From NCBI GenBank assembly GCA_030063045.1, contig JAQSEB010000210.1, positions 1 through 64,000 of the forward strand: 64,000 nt of DNA. The letters are read 5' to 3'. Positions 35,401-47,803 of the stretch are shown here, piece after piece. The first letter of the stretch is position 1. The number at the start of each line of letters is the position of its first letter. Under the pieces are notes generated by a model, which saw only the letters and a list, made by a program, of their open reading frames with translations, made no database searches and had not been told where the DNA came from. The position numbers and the translations under genes are program-made. Source of the DNA: Pratylenchus scribneri. Its lineage: Eukaryota; Nematoda; Chromadorea; Rhabditida; Pratylenchidae.

Positions 35401-36204
35401 CAAAAGGAAACCGGGCTTTTTGGATATTCGGATCATGTAGATCGAAATGAGAAAGGAGGCCAAATCGGTGAGCACATGGCCGCAATCTGCGATTATGGCC
35501 AAACTGTTTGCCAAAATTCCACCCGTAAATTGGACACAAAGGTAAAACATGCTGACTAGTGCCAAAAATTTGAGAAGTCGTTCCGGCGATTTATCCTTAA
35601 TTTATCATATCATACAATATAAATTATCAATTCATTTTAGTGAATGAATTTTCCATTGTCGAAAACATATATTATATAACTTGTTGGTCTCTCATTTCAT
35701 CTTATTGAAAAAGCATCGATTGAACGAATTATATGATTTATAGTAGATCAAAACCAACAATATGGTTTAATGATTTAAACTTCACAAAAAGTGCCCGAGG
35801 CTACGACAATTCATATATCTAATTGACGATTGACGTCTTTCAATGAGCCTACGAATAGTTTAAGGCTTATCTAATCACAATTTAAGACACTGATTTAATT
35901 GAGTAATATGAGCTCTGGCTCATTCTGGTTAATAATTTGATTTGGCAAAACAATTTACAAATTATTCAGCTGATTAATCAAAATTTACCTCATTTTCTTT
36001 TTGCTGGAGCAGTAAATTATGGCAATGCTGCTGTTTGGGTATCCTTTTTCCTGCCTCACCACCATTATTTATTTTGCTGCCATTTTTATGCATTTTTGAC
36101 GTTTCTGACTGCTCATTTTCATCATCATCGCTGCTGTTGGATTCATTAAAAAGCAGCAGACTTTGGGCGCTTTTCTCGCCATCCAATTTTGCATATTTTG
36201 TCAT
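32438..36204 (-). CDS. ZnT/CDF family zinc transporter (425 aa, 6 exons)
   Basis: On the minus strand the exons are 36204-35989, 35595-35412, 34737-34461, 33996-33761, 33649-33515 and 32667-32438; phases close exactly. The acidic, Asn-rich N-terminus is cytosolic. TM1-2 contain SLAIIADCGHVLTDLASF, with the His and Asp of the transport site. YSFGLLRAEILGAL leads into TM3. A short HGHSH loop precedes TM5 (IRAAFIHVFGDLIQSIGVLL), which has the second His-Asp pair. The cytosolic C-terminal domain includes GIHSLHIWGLNTSHFAASVH. This is the SLC30 ZnT2/3/4/8-type architecture, moving Zn2+ from cytosol into vesicles or out of the cell in exchange for protons. Nematode relatives are CDF-2 and TTM-1; I cannot choose between them. 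A hAT MITE sits in the last intron. Confidence 0.92.
32857..33319. mobile_element. hAT-like MITE, 463 bp, CAGGGTGACC ends
   Basis: Ends CAGGGTGACC and GGTCACCCTG, with a perfect 8-bp target duplication GACGATAC (32849-32856 and 33320-33327). The interior is reiterated TTTTGCCACATTTTT-like words plus TTTTTCGCTGCGC(A/G)GCCAT units also found in the element at 23777-24177. It is inserted in the last intron of the ZnT gene. Confidence 0.85.
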
Positions 36205-37081
36205 TCGTTGGATTTAATTTGATTTTTTATGTAAATTCATGTAGATCCAGCGAATTGATAATTAACATCCATAAATGTGTGGTCTTCGCGCTTTTCAATA
36301 AAATTTGTCGTTAATTTTTTATTTTATTTAAAAAATTTTTTCTATCATTTCAAATTCTGCTGATAAAAATTCGTTAGTGTCACATTTCTGTATTTTGAGG
36401 ATTAAAATACCGCAAATTTTCTATTAATAGCTTCGGGCCAACTAAATTTCAGAGATCCTCTACAGGATCTACGAATGAAGAGAGGCTTCTAATAGAGAAT
36501 TTACTGTGGTTGTGGTCAAATTTAAAAATTTAATAACGGACTGATTATAGGCTTCAAATTTCTCATCAAACAAACAAACCCTCCAAATTTGACCAATTCC
36601 TAAATTGTTTTGCCAAACATCTAATAAAGCATTAAACCAATTTTTTCCTTGTTTTTACATTCCCCGAAAATATAAATTCACCATAAACTCTATAGTCTAT
36701 AGCTATACTCATATACCTCTGAAATTCTTACTCCTACGGAGAAAAATTATTAATTCCACCTCTTTCCCTATGCTCCAATTATAGTTTATAGATCAAGAAG
36801 TAAACCCTCCTGTCCAAACTTAAAACATAATTTCTTATTTCTCTCTATGAATTTTGTATGCGTAGGGATTTTTGGTTAGTGCAGAAAAGATCACTTGCCT
36901 CGCATTCGTATATAGTTTAGGGTTTTCCAATTTCCAAAACGACAAATCCGAAAACATTATTATTGGTTTTTTGGTTTAATTTTTGGTAAATTGATGAAAA
37001 GCAGTTCCCTTTTCGATGTAATGTGGACATTTAAATATTAATTTTTGCAATCGTTTTTTAGATAATTAATAATTTTCGACA

Positions 37082-40000
37082 ATGTGCTGTATGGATAAAT
37101 TTGTATGCAAAATGTCAACATCGCTGAATCGAATAATCACCCAACAATTTAGATCAATTTCTTCCAATGAAGCAGGTTTAAAAACTGATTAAATTCTTTT
37201 TAAATATTTTATGTGTTTTCAAGCAATTGCATTGAGACCATTTTATTTTGCTGTTCACCCTGACAGATTTGCACTTCAGCCACATTTACAAAATAGCAAT
37301 GAGAAAGCATTACAGGTTATTTTTGGTTTCTTTTTATAAATAAATTAATTTAAAAAATCATTACGCTTTCATTTTCCTTAAATTATTTTTATTATTCTTA
37401 GATATTCAACGGCTATTTGAACAATTTGTTCCCATGGCCAGGCGTCGTCCAATCACCGGTTCAAGTAAATTGACAAGAATATGTTTCATCCAATTTTTAA
37501 ACTAGATTGAATTCGCCGTCAAAGACAGGGAAAATAATTTGTCGAGTATTCGGCTGATCCTCTCTGGCACTGATGCTGAACAAATTGTCAGGTTGGAACA
37601 GGGCTATAGTTGGTTTTGGTGTACAAGACCAAAATGAGTTAATTAAATATTTATTTTATATATATATAAAAATAAGTTATGGTTTATTACATAAACTTTA
37701 TCAGAACAACATTGGAAAAATGCAATTTGAGTACAAATAATTTGCCACCGCCACGTCCTTCCCAATCAAAATACAACAATTCCAATACGTCTACCCCATC
37801 CGCTGCTTCATCCTCAACAAAAGGATGGACTGCCCAAGGCGTCGATGAATTGTGGCAAAATTTGCAAGAAAATGAACGAATTCGACGCCGTCAATTTGCC
37901 AAATCCGATTTTTTCCATGGAATTGCCAAAAATCGACAATTGGCCCAACAAAGGGCGGAGACACACAAAAGAATGGAGGAAATAATTCGGGACGAAATTG
38001 ACGAAATACAAAGACGCACAGGAGTTACACAGGTTTATAATTAAAAAATGTAAAATATATTATAAAAAAAATGGATAATTGGACTTTGGGGATAAATTAA
38101 TTTGACAAAAAATCTAAATAATTTTATTATTAATTAATTAATAATGTTAAAAGAGAATTTGGCCTAAATTTTATCCAATTTATGCCAATCTTCTTATTAA
38201 GCCCCTTGTACCAAAGTGGTTAAATAAGACTGAAATAAGGCCAAATTCGTGTTTAACATCCAAAACTCTCCAATAAATAATTTTTTGGTAAATTTAAGAT
38301 TCTCTGGTCCATCAATTGGGAATTGTCATTTATGCGTCGCTGTTTACTGAATGTTCAAACAATGATTGGACATGCCGAAAGTGATTCCCGAGAAATCATT
38401 ATTCATGCCCTAAATGGCCGAAAATTAAAGTTTGTTTGTCAAAAATTATTTTTTAAATTAAATTAAATTATTAGGTTGAAAATAATCAATAAAAATTAAA
38501 ATAATTGATAGAATGAAATTTACACAATCAATTATTTAAAAAAAACTTATTAGCTTTAGTTAAACATATTATCTACAATTTTTAATATTATTGATTGGGA
38601 TGAGAGATATATTGATTAAAAAAAAGATTTTATGAATTTGGTGTAAAATTTTTAAAAATGAGAAAAAAGCAGCTAAAAATGCAAAAATTGGGTAATTTAA
38701 TTTAGTATTTTTTTGGTCCCAACTTTCTGGACAATTTTCTGTCATTTTGATATCAAAATGCTCTACAGAGAGAAGCTTAATCCAATTTTATTTTTGATAA
38801 TTTTAATGGATCAAGTTTCGAATCCTTTTTAACATATTTTGTATTTTTTAAATCATTTCTAATTCTCCAAATAATATTTAAATCACTTTTTAGTTTTGGA
38901 AGAGGCTCATTCGTTTGTTGTGATGGTTCTTTACAGGTATTTTTGAGCTCATTTTTCTTTCATAAACTCATAAATTTATTTAAGTTCGGCGCGGATGATG
39001 CCACCGGAGCTTGGCAAAAAATTTGTATGGAATCCACTGTTCGAAGGTTACTAAAATAATTGAATTAATAATAATATTTTTTGCAATTTTGAAGGTTTGA
39101 TGTTCGAAATTTGGAATTGTTGGTCGAAAGGGTCAAAGAATTGTTGGGCGGTGCACAATTGATAATTAGGCCATTTGGCAATTTGCTTCACACAATTCAA
39201 TATATGCAAATTTTTATTGGGAGGTTGGGCAAATATTTTAAATTTCAAGAAAATTATTAGAAAATTCCATTCACTATTCCATTAATTAAAATCTCTAAAG
39301 AGAAAGTACTTTGAAGATATAGCATAGAAAATGAATAGAGTAAATAAAAATGGTATATATCACTTTTTCAAGTTTTTATTGTAGACAAAAATTAAGACCA
39401 AAAATTATTGATTTTAAAAAGTAATAAATTTTTGTTATAATGTCGAAGGCCGCGAATGCCCTAAAAATGGCAAAAAAAATCAATCCTATAAATAAAAATC
39501 ACTTAATTTGAATTGTGAAAAATCCATTAAATTTGTAGTATGAAAAATATTTTGGACATAATTAAATAATTCCTCTATTTTGATTTGTAAAAAATTGAAT
39601 TTATTTTTATCAATTAAATCAAAAAACCAAATTTTTTAATTCACTACATCATTTCATTTTTGCAGAGTTTGTTCCCAGCCAAAAGCGGAGAGGGTCGAAC
39701 TGATGAAAATGTTGGCCGGACGAGGGCAACCCATCGAAATTGTGAATAATTATTGTGAATTGATGATGCTGGATGGATGCGCCCAAATTCCTTGCAATGT
39801 TGATATTCAATCGCTGAAACGATTTTTGCAAGCAAACACTCAAAAAAGCAGTGAACAAATGCGAAGGGAACATTTTGAACAAAAGGTAGGTATTATTGTG
39901 ATGGAATCAAATTAAATTTTAAATTTAAGAAATTGGTGTAATTTTAATTCAAAAAGGGATTTTCATAAGGATAATTATAATTAACAAAATACGAATTTGG

Positions 40001-40647
40001 CTTCTTATTTTTGTCCAATATTTGTGCCCAATTTTAGGTGTAAGCCCATTGGTTATCATCTTGGTAAGATATTGCCGACTTTTACCAAGAAAATGCCAAG
40101 AGGGGACCAAGGGAAATTTTTCAAAATTTTTTAAATGGCCATATTATAGCTCAATCTACTTTTCAAAAAATTTTAAATAAAATTTCAAAAAAAAATGGGG
40201 CCATAATTCTAGACCTTTGCCGCATTGCTGTTTTACCAAAATGGCAAAATTACATTTAAATAAGTTGCCAAATTCTTTTTTAGCATCCAAAAATTATATT
40301 TTGAAATTTTTTATTGATTAATTTTTTAATTTTTAATTGAGAAAAAAATAAAAAAATTAAAGATTTTTCAAAAAATAAATAATAATTTATTTTTCTCATT
40401 TTTTCAGTATCTTTTGGAAAGCATCAAAACGGATGCCCAAAAGCATTTGGCCCTTTCCAATTTGAGTTGGGATGAGGACATTCCATTCACCCCGTTGGCC
40501 AATTCTCTGCGAAAATTGCGTCAAATTCCCAAAAATCGATTGGAGGATTTTGCCAATTTGAATATTCATTTGTCATCCAGTCCACGGATAATGGTTTTGA
40601 CAAGTGGCAAAATATCAGTGCCAATTGAATGGATTGAGGAAATTTAG
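37082..40647 (+). CDS. TCAIM: TCAIM-like mitochondrial protein (495 aa, 11 exons)
   Basis: Exons are 37082-37175, 37224-37315, 37402-37464, 37506-37591, 37705-38032, 38299-38429, 38894-38936, 38985-39046, 39095-39223, 39666-39885 and 40408-40647; all phases agree. Its 495 residues fit the length of animal TCAIM (T-cell activation inhibitor, mitochondrial) proteins. The N-terminus contains a mitochondrial-type presequence ([18 protein letters not shown]). A J-like segment follows, [19 protein letters not shown] with the HPD motif, then [13 protein letters not shown]. Later come [28 protein letters not shown] and a C-terminal domain ending PIEWIEEI. The family is conserved in animals lacking T cells, so its basic role is mitochondrial and poorly defined. 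Identification is from the HPD segment and overall layout. Confidence 0.85.
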
Positions 40648-40788
40648 AACAAATTTAAGAAGAATTTTGATTATTTCCACCTGGTTAAAAATTCTTTGTA
40701 CATTTAATTGTGAAATATTATTTTTTCTTGATTTTTTTAGCCTTTGATGCTATTTCCCATGCTCAATTTTATATAATATATATGTTAG

Positions 40789-41022
40789 CGCTAAAACTGA
40801 AATTTCAGCTAAAACTGAAATTAGCTAGCTAAAACTGAAATTCCTCTAACTGTCTGCCACACTCTCTAACATGCTCTCCTTTTCTTTCTTTCTTTATATT
40901 TCCTATGTCACTCTCACTTTTCTCTGCATCTCTAACCAAAAAAGTGAGAAATAGTGTGTGAATTTCAGTTTTAGCTAGCTAATTTCAGTTTTAGCGGGTT
41001 TCAGTTTTAGCGCCCACATATA
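40789..41022. mobile_element. Small MITE with TATATGT-GCGCTAAAA terminal inverted repeats
   Basis: Left end TATATGTTAGCGCTAAAACTG, inverted at the right end (CAGTTTTAGCGCCCACATATA). Internal GCTAAAACTGAAATT repeats are mirrored. The ends match those of 21881-22100 but the cores differ. It follows the TCAIM gene. Confidence 0.7.
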
Positions 41023-41039
41023 ATCCGTTTTACATTTTT

Positions 41040-41638
41040 CACAAAAAAAATTAAGGCTCTTTTTCTAGGGATTTTTTCGATTTGGGATTTGCACATTCTA
41101 GGGGTAACTTTTTATGGCGCATCCGGGAAAAATACGCGTTTTTTGATAGGGGTTTGGGTTTGGGCCCAAACCGGTTTAAAAACCGGTTTGTCCAGGTAAA
41201 ACTTTTTTCCATGGACCTCAATCGATTTGAAACTAAAAACCGCTCCTAAGTTAGAATGTTAGCTACAAAATGATATATAGGTTGGGGGGTCTACGGTGGC
41301 CAGGGAAGCCTAAACAAATACGGGAAATTTTCTATTTTAGCTGCGCGAGTCAAAAATTCCTCAATAACTTTTTTGCGAGTTGAGATAGAAGTGCGCGGTA
41401 AAAAGTAATGTTGTAGAGTTCGACGAGACGAACAAAACGGGCTATTGCAGGAGTTATTAAACCAAACCGGTTTCGAGATATAAGCTTAAACCGGTTTAAA
41501 AAATTGAAAAATACCAGGCGAGCGAAGCGAGCCGTCTCAAACTTGAATAAAAAACCTACTGGGGTACCTTAAAGCGCCCCGCGCTTTTTACGCAACGGAA
41601 GCATGCTTTAAACCAGTGGGGCTCTGCCCCACTGGTTT
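41040..41638. repeat. Repeat-like block with nested palindromes, ending in a perfect hairpin
   Basis: This GC-richer stretch contains GTTTGGGCCCAAAC, AAACCGGTTT (several times) and GGCGAGCGAAGCGAGCC with a GCGAAGC tip. It finishes at 41610-41638 in a perfect 13-bp stem AAACCAGTGGGGC with a TCT loop. No coding frame is seen. It resembles a non-autonomous mobile element whose ends I cannot define. Confidence 0.55.
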
Positions 41639-41851
41639 CCAATTTAATAAATACTCAAAATTATTCATTTTTTAATAAATTTTTATTAATTTTTGTGTTT
41701 AATTCATCATAAAATTTATGGTCAAAGAATGCTACCAATTTTGCTTTATTTTTCATCATATTTAATTTAATCTTAATTAATTAAAGAAGTATATTTTAGA
41801 TAAAAAAATTAATTAACCTCTCATTTATAAATCCGGTGCCAATTCAGAAAA

Positions 41852-44800
41852 ATGTTGAATTGCCAAAAATCGCAGATTTCGCGACATTTTCAACATTTCC
41901 ACTACAAAATGGCAATATTTTATGCCGGAAAAATCCAATTTTCAACAAATTCACCGCCGCAATCAAATTCTGAATCAATGAAAAATAAGAAAATTGATGA
42001 AATGGCCAACAGCAATTCGGTTGAACAATTTAATTCGCCAAGAACAATTAAACGAGGTTTCAACAAATTTGAAAAAATTAATTAGAAATTATTAGATAGC
42101 TACAAAGAATTTTAGACGGTATTTTATTTGTCAAAAAAATATTGAAAATAAGCATTTTACAATTCAATGATTTGTTCTCCAAATCCAAACCATTTATCCA
42201 AACGATAAATCTATTCTTGAAGCATCATTTGGTAATAATTTGACTAGGGTTTAACCAGTTTTAAAGTAGTTTTGAGCCAAAATAAAAATCGGTTCAGACG
42301 GTTTAATCTCCATAATTTTGAAAAAATTATATTACCATTCAAAAGGCATTTTAAGTGCAGGGATTGATGGGACGGTTTAGGGCAAACCACGGAACCGGTA
42401 CTAATAAATCCTTTCTACATTTTTAAACTTTTTTCGACAAATTAATTACCTTTTTTGAAAAAATATTTTTCATATTTTTACAAAAACCTTTTTCATCTTT
42501 ATCCCTAAAACTTCACAGCAATTAAACAACAATCAACAATTTATGGCAAAAGCATTGACCCACTGAATGATTATTGGGAACCAAACCAAACTCAAATGGC
42601 CATTCTTTCATTCATTGGAAAATTCAATCCAAAAGAGGATATCAGAGAGTAAATTTCATTAATTTAATAATTAGAATTAAATAATTTATTTAATAATATT
42701 TCATCAAAAATGGACCAATTTAATTATTTTTTTTTATAAATTAAAAAGCAGATTTTTAGCTATCAAATAATATTAATTTTATTCAAATTGGTTTAATATT
42801 GAAGGAGTTGTGATTGTGACCAAAAAATTATAAAAACTCATCTTTTATTGAGGACATTTTAAAAGTTTTTAAGAGCACATGTTAAAAAATTCGAAACCAA
42901 TTTAAATAAATTAATGGTGCTGTGGCGTTTCCTCAAAAGTGCCAAATTGTTGAAATTCCTCAAAAAAATGCCAAATTGTTGAAATTCCTCAAAAAAATGC
43001 CAAATTGTTGAAATTCCTCAAAAAAGTGCCAAATTGTAGAAATTCCTCAAAAAATGCCAAATTGTTGAAATTCCTCAAAAAAGTGCCAAATTGTTGAAAT
43101 TCCTCAAAAAAATGCCAAATTGTTGAAATTCCTCAAAAAAGTGCCAAAAATTGAAGTGCCAAAATAATTAATAAATGAGAAATATGGCCAAATAAGTGCT
43201 CGTGTATTAGTTAAAAAATGAAAAATTGTTGCATTACTTAAAAATAGTGCTAGTTTTGTATTATAATTTCAGTGTGAGTACTTTTCTAAGAAATTTAAAA
43301 TATAGAAAAAATAGAAAATTTATAAAATTATTATGAATGGATTTGGGGTTTAAGGCGAAGGATTCAGAAGATCGAGGCTAGATTCAGGAAGCCGAGGCGA
43401 AGTCCAGAAGATCGAGGCAAGCTTAAGGAAGCCAAGGCAAAGTCCAGAAGATCGAGGCTAGCTTAAGGAAGCCAAGGCAAAGTCCAGAAGATCGAGGCTA
43501 GCTTAAGGAAGCCAAGGCGAAGTCCAGAAGATCGAGGCAAGCTTAAGGAAGCCGAGGCAAAGTCCAGAAGATCGAGGCTAGCTTAAGGAAGCCGAGGCAA
43601 AGTCCAGAAGATCGAGGCAAGCTTAAGGAAGCCGAGGCAAAGTCCAGAAGATCGAGGCTAGCTTAAGGAAGCCGAGGCAAAGTCCAGAAGATCGAGGCTA
43701 GCTTAAGGAAGCCAAGGCGAAGTCCAGAAGATCGAGGCTAGCTTAAGGAAGCCGAGGCAAAGTCCAGAAGATCGAGGCTAGCTTAAGGAAGCCAAGGCAA
43801 AGTCCAGAAGATCGAGGCTAGCTTAAGGAAGCCAAGGCGAAGTCCAGAAGATCGAGGCTAGCTTCAGGAAGTCGAAGCGGAATTCTGGAGGGGAAAAGAG
43901 ATGCGGGAAGCTAAAATAATTTTTTAAGCTGAGGCGAAATTTTGCTCCACAAAAAAAATTTCTGAGATCAGGATATTGTTGTACAACTTGATTCTCAATT
44001 CTTAACCAATTTTTAGCCCCAACTTCATTCTAAATTATTATAGGCTTCTATCGAATTCGCCTCGGCTTCCTGAATCTAGCCTCGATCTTCTGAATCCTTC
44101 GCCTTAAACCCCAAATCCATTCATAATAATTTTATAAATTTTCTATTTTTTCTATATTTTAAATTTCTTAGAAAAGTACTCACACTGAAATTATAATACA
44201 AAACTAGCACTATTTTTAAGTAATGCAACAATTTTTCATTTTTTAACTAATACACGAGCACTTATTTGGCCATATTTCTCATTTATTAATTATTTTGGCA
44301 CTTCAATTTTTGGCACTTTTTTGAGGAATTTCAACAATTTGGCATTTTTTTGAGGAATTTCAACAATTTGGCACTTTTTTGAGGAATTTCAACAATTTGG
44401 CATTTTTTGAGGAATTTCTACAATTTGGCACTTTTTTGAGGAATTTCTACAATTTGGCACTTTTGAGGAAACGCACAGCCACGAAATTAATTTAATTAAA
44501 TAGCAAACGAACTAATTTTTAATTTGATACAAAAAATTGGTCAATCCTTGATGAGGTATTATTATAAAGGACAATTAATTTTATATTTTTGGTTAAAACT
44601 CTATTCAAATTGATTTCCAAAATATAATTATAATTATCCCAATTTTTTTCAGTTTTCGGGTCTACAATCGTCACAAAAGACTGGTTCAAAATCTTCACCG
44701 TTTATTTTGGGCAACAATTTTTGTTCTCGTTGCCTATTATTTATATGCATTAATTGAATTTTGGTTTTTTAAATGATCCAATTTATTTACATTTTTCCCT

Positions 44801-44897
44801 TTTAATAAACAGTAAAGGTGTGGAAGAAGCCAAGCAAATGAGGAAATTGGAAGCATCAACCAAACAAGCAGAGAACAAAGAAAAATCTTCAAATTGA
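41852..44897 (+). CDS. Small single-pass membrane protein, probably mitochondrial (176 aa, 4 exons)
   Basis: Exons are 41852-42056, 42519-42648, 44653-44763 and 44813-44897; phases 1, 2, 2 close to 176 residues. The N-terminus is Arg/Lys/Ser-rich without acidic residues for about 40 positions, like a mitochondrial presequence. The centre has a hydrophilic segment (DYWEPNQTQMAILSFIGKF). One membrane helix follows, LFWATIFVLVAYYLYALIEF, and then a short charged coiled tail (KGVEEAKQMRKLEAS). A read-through of exon 3 would stop four residues later, so the last exon depends on the donor at 44764. The family is not recognised. Intron 2 contains a 1,568-bp foldback element. Confidence 0.65.
42916..44483. 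mobile_element. Large foldback element (1,568 bp) with 8-bp target duplication
   Basis: Flanked by AAATTAAT on both sides (42908-42915 and 44484-44491). The ends contain CGTTTCCTCAAAAGTGCC and its inverse. Each arm has a tandem array of about 29-bp units (CCAAATTGTTGAAATTCC plus TCAAAAAAGTG), then a unique stretch of about 240 bp that is nearly identical in inverted orientation (43133-43395 against 44054-44320). The centre holds a 40-bp array. No transposase is present. The 8-bp duplication suggests mobilisation by a hAT enzyme. Confidence 0.85.
43401..43880. repeat. Twelve-copy 40-bp tandem array inside the foldback element
   Basis: AGTCCAGAAGATCGAGGC recurs at exactly 40-bp steps from 43401 to 43841. 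Each unit is two diverged 20-bp halves sharing GAAG and GAGGC. Copies differ only by A/G and T/A changes at a few positions. The opposite arm has a single matching unit near 44054-44100. Confidence 0.92.
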
Positions 44898-44915
44898 AAT
44901 TACATTTTAATTTTT

Positions 44916-45034
44916 TATACTTTCCAACACTTTTTTTTATTTTTATTCAATTTTTCACGTCACACATTTACCCATTAAAAATGTTCCTTCTTCCCCCAAA
45001 TTTGGCGAATTGTCGATCAAATTAGGTCCATTTA
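44916..45034 (+). repeat. 119-bp direct repeat, copy 1
   Basis: It starts 19 bp after the stop of the 176-aa gene and appears identical to 46195-46313. It begins TATACTTTCCAACAC and ends GGTCCATTTA. Confidence 0.85.
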
Positions 45035-47800
45035 ATTCCCAAGCACTTTAAAGCCTGGAGGCCATGGTTAGAAAAACGGGAATGAATCGGTGGATTTCTC
45101 AATTAATAGCCATGTGGTGTGCTTTAAGAATAAAGCAGATTGGAGAAAGAATTGGCCAAATTAATGAATGTGCGATTTTGGGACAAATGGTTTAACGAAG
45201 TAAATAAGAGAAGAAGTGATTGAGAATGAAAAAAGTATTAAAAGATTCATTACTTCAGTGGAAGCATCCTCAATATTTTCCATGATTAATGAGGGCAAAT
45301 CCAAGAGGACAAAATTGTTTTCGGAAATTTTTTCGGGCGGATTAGGCGAAATTTATTTTCGGAAAAATTTCGAATGAAATTGTTGTTGAAATAAAATCAA
45401 CTTTTTTTAGTTTTTTTAAAAGAACAAAGATTGGGCGATGAGTAATTCCTCTTTGTTTTTTTTTGAATATTTTTAAACTTTGACTAAGGAAATAACCGAA
45501 AAAAATTGAACAAACAAAGGGAAATTCTGATTGGAAAACAAATAAATTAATAGTAGTAAGAAAAAAAGCGCAACAACAAGAAACTTGATCTGTCTCTCTG
45601 GAATATGTTCAGTTTCAGCAGTTGAGTACAAATACAAATAAATATTTAAGATAGAAAAAGCTGGCTTTTTTCGCGGAAAAAAGGATGTTGAAAGGAATAT
45701 TTACACTTTGGGTTGGTTTAAAGTTTAAAATATAAATTTCCCTTTGCCAAATGATTGATGATCTTTGAAGGATTTAAGCATTATTATAAATGCGAATGAA
45801 TAGCTTCAATTGAACTAAATTGAACAGATGGCTTCAATTTGCCTTTCATGTTTTCCCTCAATTTTAGCGAGAAAATTCTTTGAGAACATGGAAAATGGAA
45901 GGGATGAAATTGAACAATTGTCCAAACCAATTATTCCAACATTAGAACAGAATATCATATTAATATGGAGGGAAGAATTGTTGGCAATTTTTGTATAATT
46001 TTGAAATAAATAATTTACATTTTTCTTACATTTTTATATCGCAAAATTATCTCTAACAATTGAGGTGAATAATGTTGTTCCAAAATGGCAAATAATTCAT
46101 TTTGCATTGTTGCATTCATTGTTGTCGATTTGTTGACCATTTTAAATATTAAATTTGTGATAAATGGAAATTATTTGAATAAATATTTATTTTATATACT
46201 TTCCAACACTTTTTTTTATTTTTATTCAATTTTTCACGTCACACATTTACCCATTAAAAATGTTCCTTCTTCCCCCAAATTTGGCGAATTGTCGATCAAA
46301 TTAGGTCCATTTATTGTTGTAGTTGCGAGGGTGGAGGCCATTATAACAAATTCAGAAATAGACATTTGCCAATTCTAATTGTGACGTAACTCATCATTCT
46401 TGACTGAATTTTGGAAATTGAAATGCGAACTTTGATGGTCATGAATGATTAATCAAAATGTTAACTTTTTAATTGGCTTAATTTTTTGCTAAATATTTCA
46501 TTCAAAGTACAATGTTCATTTCAAATGCCAACTTTTTTATTTTTTCTAGATTCTTCATTATACATTTTAATGAGTCTCGAGGGTATAAAAATATTATGAA
46601 AATCACTTGAAAATAAAAATATAATACGCTTCATTCCCATTCCTTTTTAGGCAATTTCCGGTCTTTTTCTATTCATTCAAATTCCCTTTTTATGGTAATC
46701 TTTCACGCCGGAAATTCTTGCTCATCAAAATAGCCTCATAATCTCTATTAATGCTCATTTTTGCCATTCATTGGAAAAAAAAACTTAGCTCCATTTCCTT
46801 TGTAATGGGCGTAGTCTCTGCAAAAAAAAGTTCGACTTCATCCATTCATCCCATTTCCATATCTTTCCTTCAACCAATGTTCCTTCTCTTCGCCTTAATT
46901 GGCACCCAAGGCGCTTCTTCAACAGCAAAAGCAGCCGAGTAATGGACCGCAGGCAAAAAATGGAGTGATGAGCAACTAAAAGAGTGAAAAAGGGATACCG
47001 ACCGGATAGATTGGCTTCAAACGAGGGCAAATGTAAGGCGGCCAAATGGACCAAAAAGGGGGGAAAGGAAGTAAAGATGGAAGCGCATTGGCCAACAAAA
47101 CTATCTCATTCTCATCCGCCATGTTTGCTTGTTTGACCGTGAATAATGCTGCCCACCCATGAAATGCATCCGGCGGAGGATGCCAAAAGATGGAACTTCC
47201 TTTGGGGTAATTCATTCACAACTTTTGCCTTTCCTTTTCCTCCCCATCTTTTCTTGATGAAAAATGAATTTGGAAGTACGGCATTGAATAGAATGAAAAA
47301 AGTCGTCGCACTTTTAACCGTCAAATGTGTTCGGCGGCGGCATGTCCACATTTTGATGGAAAGCGGACAAGATGGATGGATGGATAAAGCCACCCTCAGT
47401 GAAATGTGCAGCCAAAAAATGGAAAAGCCAAGACAAAGCAAAAAGATCCACCCGGAAATGTTTTTGCTTTTGACTTCTTTTTTGGAAATCCATGCCTTTG
47501 AGCTAGAGTTTATGTTGCTTTTGGCGGCACAACCAAATTCCGGTTGTCCCCCGCCCCCCACCTCTTTTAGATATCCCTCCGTGACTGAACCCCTCCCTTA
47601 CCCTCATTTTTGCCTCATTTTGCCCCCAGATTTCTTGGCATTTTTTATGCATGCAATTAACTTTTTTATGGATTGACAAAATTCTCTCTATTTTTTTTGA
47701 ACAAAAATATCCCTAATGTTTTTAAAGGAAGTGTGATGAATTTTTAATAAATTAGACTAATCACCATTAGCAACTTTTAGTCCCCATCCCAAGTAGAAAA
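45035..47800. other. Gene-poor interval
   Basis: Apart from the 119-bp repeat, no gene was found. A 176-codon frame at 47146 lacks splice partners, a leader or a domain, and overlaps a 149-codon frame on the other strand. Around 46750-47700 the sequence is less AT-rich, and may be an untranslated or regulatory region of the gene starting at 47804. Confidence 0.45.
46195..46313 (+). repeat. 119-bp direct repeat, copy 2
   Basis: Offset 1,279 bp from copy 1 with no mismatch that I can see. It suggests a recent local duplication of a gene's 3' flank. Confidence 0.85.
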
Positions 47801-47803
47801 TAT

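Noticed and set aside
40040..40140. Sequence like an arm of the 22358-22980 foldback (CATCTTGGTAAGATATTGCC)
   Set aside because: A diverged fragment in a TCAIM intron without ends or target duplication; not listed as a separate element.
47146..47676. 176-codon open frame, the longest single ORF in that region
   Set aside because: No leader, domain or splice partner, and a 149-codon frame overlaps it on the other strand. The locally lower AT content explains long chance frames.
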